64,000 bases of DNA, taken from Chryseobacterium culicis. GTDB lineage: Bacteria; Bacteroidota; Bacteroidia; Flavobacteriales; Weeksellaceae. Every line of letters begins with the position of its first letter. Positions within the stretch are counted from its first letter, which is position 1. The notes below the pieces were generated by a model. The model was not told where the DNA came from, ran no database searches, and saw nothing but the letters and a program-made list of their open reading frames with translations. The translations under genes and the position numbers were made by a program. Below are positions 61,864 to 64,000 of this stretch, in pieces. The DNA lies in NCBI RefSeq assembly GCF_002979755.1, contig NZ_PCPP01000001.1:1334665-1398664 (forward strand). The letters are read 5' to 3'.

Positions 61864-62217
61864 ATGCAAAAACCTCCTATCCATAAAAGTTTTCTCAATG
61901 CTTTCAGGGGTATTTTTCTGATGATTAAAACGGAAAGAAATTTCCAGATTGAACTTTTAGTATTTTTTGTGAATCTCTTTTTTATTTTTTATTTCAGACT
62001 GAGTAATACAGATGCAGCATTGGTTTTCATCGCTTCATTTGCTGTTTTAAGTGCCGAAATTTTCAATACAGCCATTGAAAAGATCTGTGATATCATTCAA
62101 CCTAATTTCGACAAAAGAATCGGCTTTATTAAAGATATTTCCGCTGGAGCTGTAATGCTGACAGCCATTGCATCCGTGATTGTCGGAATTCTGGTGTACT
62201 GGAAATATATTTTTTAG
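61864..62217 (+). CDS. dgkA: diacylglycerol kinase family protein
   Basis: A 117-residue DgkA-type (undecaprenol/diacylglycerol kinase) integral membrane protein. It has SFLNAFRGIFLMIKTERNFQ, three membrane helices (LLVFFVNLFFIFYFRL, ALVFIASFAVLSAEIFNTAI, AVMLTAIASVIVGILVYWKY), the catalytic stretch SAEIFNTAIEKICD, and DISAGAVM. It recycles lipid intermediates by phosphorylation at the inner membrane. The ATG at 61864 is used; an upstream TTG is ignored. Confidence 0.92.
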   Translation: MQKPPIHKSFLNAFRGIFLMIKTERNFQIELLVFFVNLFFIFYFRLSNTDAALVFIASFAVLSAEIFNTAIEKICDIIQPNFDKRIGFIKDISAGAVMLTAIASVIVGILVYWKYIF

Positions 62218-62221
62218 CTGA

Positions 62222-62249
62222 GCTGGAAGAAAGAAGCCGGGAGTTGGAC
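62222..62249. repeat. degenerate heptad array (GCTGGAA-type)
   Basis: GCTGGAA, GAAAGAA, GCCGGGA, GTTGGAC in register, 4 bp after the dgkA stop and directly followed by a family 1 element. Confidence 0.55.
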
Positions 62250-62251
62250 AT

Positions 62252-62310
62252 TTTAAACCACCCCGTCAAAAATTCTTTGAATTTTTGCCACCCCTCCGAG
62301 GGAGGGGAAT
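62252..62310 (+). repeat. dispersed intergenic element, family 1
   Basis: A near-identical copy of 16231: ACCACCCCGTC, CAAAAATTC-TTT-GAATTTTTG, CCCCTCC-GAG-GGAGGGG, AAT. Confidence 0.82.
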
Positions 62311-62360
62311 GTCACATCTTCAGTTCAAACAATTGTAAAGGCAAGAGATTTTTCTGCGTT

Positions 62361-62819
62361 TTATTTCACAGCAATTAAGATATCAACTTCTGCATCTGAC
62401 GGATTTTGTGCTTTTTCTCCATAGATTTCAAAATCGGCTGTAAATATTCTTCCTAAATCCATTTGCCAGATTTCCATCCATTCATTGATCACAAGATCTT
62501 TTGACAGATCTCCTTTTGCGGTAAATTTCACATATGCTCCACCCTCAAAAGAATAGCCTACCATTCCTTCCGGAATAGTGTCAAGATTTTCTACTTTACA
62601 TCCAAGAACTGTGGTATAAGGCCTGGTATGGTCTTTTTCGTAATCCGTATAGATGGAGTAAATAGTACGGTCTACTTTATTCGGAATTGCATTGAGAATA
62701 TCCTCGCTTATCATTTTTTCCCATAATACCGGAATATCTTTTCCTGCCTGTCCATTCTCATTAGTGGTTCTTACTGAAATACCGATTACCTTAAAAGGTT
62801 CTACTTTCACGTTATTCAT
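62361..62819 (-). CDS. GyrI-like / effector-binding domain protein
   Basis: A 152-residue stand-alone effector-binding domain of the GyrI/AraC-effector type. KVEPFKVIGISVRTTNENGQ, then IPVLWEKMISEDILNAIPNK, YSIYTDYEKDHTRPYTTVLG, GGAYVKFTAKGDLSKDLVIN and EWMEIWQMD give its strands. Such proteins bind hydrophobic small molecules; no DNA-binding domain is attached. The ligand is unknown. Confidence 0.85.
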   Translation of the reverse strand: MNNVKVEPFKVIGISVRTTNENGQAGKDIPVLWEKMISEDILNAIPNKVDRTIYSIYTDYEKDHTRPYTTVLGCKVENLDTIPEGMVGYSFEGGAYVKFTAKGDLSKDLVINEWMEIWQMDLGRIFTADFEIYGEKAQNPSDAEVDILIAVK

Positions 62820-62893
62820 TTCTTGATTTTTTGTTATAAGACAAAGATAAGGACAGGTTGTGACAAGGGTATGTCAGTAGTATTGGTGTATTT

Positions 62894-62963
62894 TAAGTTT
62901 TGGCTAAAGCCGTGGATTTGTGTTTTATGGAAAGGGTGGGCTAAAGCCCACCCCTATTGAATG
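62894..62963 (+). repeat. dispersed intergenic element, family 2
   Basis: AAGTTTTGGCTAAAGCC, about 33 bp, then GTGGGCTAAAGCCCAC and CCCTATTGAATG. This is the best reference copy of the family. Confidence 0.8.
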
Positions 62964-63026
62964 CAATTTGTCCTGTAAATTTGAATAGTAACGTTTGTTG
63001 AGTTTGTTTCGCTTTGCTCGCAATGA

Positions 63027-63359
63027 CTATTTTCCCACATAAATAAATCCATTCTTTCCGGATTTAAAAACTGTTTCTATCCTTTTATAATCATCCACTT
63101 CGTATTCATCTGCCTGAAGAATTTCTGCTTCTGTCACTTCAAAAAGTACTCCTTCTATCTGATCGTTGTCATTTCCTGAAAACTCCAAAACCGGATGGTA
63201 TTTCTGACCGCTTTTTCGCAGCACTTCCGGATCTGTAATTTCAAGCATATTTAATCTGTAGCCGGATAAAATATCTTTTTCACCTTGTAAAAGTCTTCCA
63301 AAGTTTTCCAATTGAACCTGTTCTTTCTGCAGGGTTCCGTAAGAAAATAAATGCGGCAT
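63027..63359 (-). CDS. gamma-glutamylcyclotransferase-like (AIG2/GGCT) protein
   Basis: A 110-residue AIG2/GGCT-fold protein: MPHLFSYGTLQKEQVQLENF with the YGTL substrate loop, a central strand ILSGYRLNMLEITDPEVLRK, and IEGVLFEVTEAEILQADEYE, where the acidic pair sits in the expected place. It may act on gamma-glutamyl amines or peptides. Its start codon shares one base with the stop of the upstream SGNH gene (TAATG), so they are translationally coupled. Confidence 0.88.
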   Translation of the reverse strand: MPHLFSYGTLQKEQVQLENFGRLLQGEKDILSGYRLNMLEITDPEVLRKSGQKYHPVLEFSGNDNDQIEGVLFEVTEAEILQADEYEVDDYKRIETVFKSGKNGFIYVGK

Positions 63360-63988
63360 TATAAATGTTTTTCAATGATTGGGATTGCGATTTCGGCCAT
63401 CATTCCATAGCCTTTTTCATTAGGGTGTACACCGTCTGCTGAAAGCAGAATCTCTTTATCATCCAGAAAAGCAGAATAAAAATCAATATACGTCAAAGAG
63501 TCTTCGGCTGCAATATTTTTCAGAATCTGATTATAAGCAACGACATCTTCATTGATTCTTTTTTTACCAGAACTCACCACAACTCCATCTATTTTTTGAG
63601 AGAAAGGAAGAATGCTTACAAGATAAATCTCATTGGAGAATCGTCTGGCATATTCAACAGCTTTTTTAATATTGTTTCTAAATTTTTCAGGATTTACCAT
63701 CTGTATTCCCTCCTTCACAGCCAGATCATTGGCTCCATAGCTTAGAAAAACAATATTTCCATCAGGGGAATTTCTTGCGTCTAATTCGTGAGGAATTCTT
63801 TTCAGTAAGCCTTCCGTAGTTTCTCCTCCTATTCCGAGATTGAAGAGAATCAGTTCATCTCCATTTCCTTCGTGAAATTGCTGTAAGGCATATCTTTTCA
63901 AAATATCTACCCAACCTCCAAAAACACCATCATATTCCCCATAGGTAATGCTGTCACCAAAGAACAGCCCGTAAATAATTTTCTTCAT
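63359..63988 (-). CDS. SGNH/GDSL hydrolase
   Basis: A 209-residue SGNH-fold esterase: block I FGDSITYGEYDG (Ser nucleophile), block II Gly in LGIGGETTEGL, block III GANDLAV (Asn), and block V DGVHPNEKGY (Asp-x-x-His). It is cytosolic, with no signal peptide. It is the first gene of the pair with the GGCT-like gene. The substrate is probably a small ester or acyl conjugate. Confidence 0.92.
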   Translation of the reverse strand: MKKIIYGLFFGDSITYGEYDGVFGGWVDILKRYALQQFHEGNGDELILFNLGIGGETTEGLLKRIPHELDARNSPDGNIVFLSYGANDLAVKEGIQMVNPEKFRNNIKKAVEYARRFSNEIYLVSILPFSQKIDGVVVSSGKKRINEDVVAYNQILKNIAAEDSLTYIDFYSAFLDDKEILLSADGVHPNEKGYGMMAEIAIPIIEKHL

Positions 63989-64000
63989 TCCACTTTTATT

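Overview
The window is a chromosomal segment of a low-GC flavobacterium, most likely Chryseobacterium or a close relative in the Weeksellaceae. The pointers are the general AT richness, promoters of the Bacteroidota type (a -7 box TAnnTTTG), a monomeric NADP isocitrate dehydrogenase, a PER/CGA/CIA-like class A beta-lactamase, a Tet(X)-like flavin monooxygenase and several Bacteroidota-only small proteins. No rRNA operon, CRISPR array, transposase or prophage was seen. The genus is an inference from these families; no database search was run.

Layout. 1-13.6 kb is a minus-strand block of small stress and xenobiotic genes: two SRPBCC proteins, seven VOC (glyoxalase-fold) genes or domains, two DinB proteins, two alpha/beta hydrolases, an SDR, two Crp/Fnr regulators, DUF763, a Tet(X)-like monooxygenase behind an AraC regulator, and thiol peroxidase. 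13.9-22.7 kb is mainly plus strand: isocitrate dehydrogenase, an HxlR/SDR divergent pair with a clear operator, and a LytS/LytTR two-component system flanked by two operons (haem-binding P460 protein plus lipoprotein; DUF1223 plus DoxX) that share one upstream operator layout. 23-36 kb carries metallo-beta-lactamase-fold enzymes, an aldo/keto reductase with its AraC regulator, an S41 peptidase lipoprotein, two paralogous ECF-sigma/membrane-protein modules, a GapN-like dehydrogenase and a second, exported Tpx. 36-42 kb is accessory: a leaderless DUF2272/GH46-like hydrolase pair, a short TonB-plug-like membrane protein, an XRE regulator, a DUF6261-like gene and an AT-rich two-gene cassette that I read as the Kiwa anti-phage system (kwaA-kwaB). 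42.5-64 kb is mostly housekeeping and metabolism: hutU, a hydroxyacid dehydrogenase, pcm, a Gfo/Idh/MocA oxidoreductase, a GH5 glycosidase, the beta-lactamase, 3-hydroxybutyryl-CoA dehydrogenase, pheT, dnaN and dgkA, plus an AraC/DUF417 pair.

The intergenic DNA is unusually structured. Three dispersed element families recur: family 1 (about 58 bp, ACCACCCCGTC... with two nested inverted repeats), family 2 (about 70 bp, built on GGCTAAAGCC and GGGCTAAAGCCC) and family 3 (GTCATTC.../...GAATGAC ends, sometimes with an ATTTTATC-GATAAAAT hairpin). A fourth class consists of arrays with an exact 7-bp period, perfect or degenerate, that lie mostly at the 3' ends of genes and in some cases contain the stop codon. 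A half tRNA-Leu remnant lies downstream of pcm.

The points I would follow first are the Kiwa cassette, the predicted LytTR regulon, the heptad repeat class, and the Tet(X)-like gene with its regulator.
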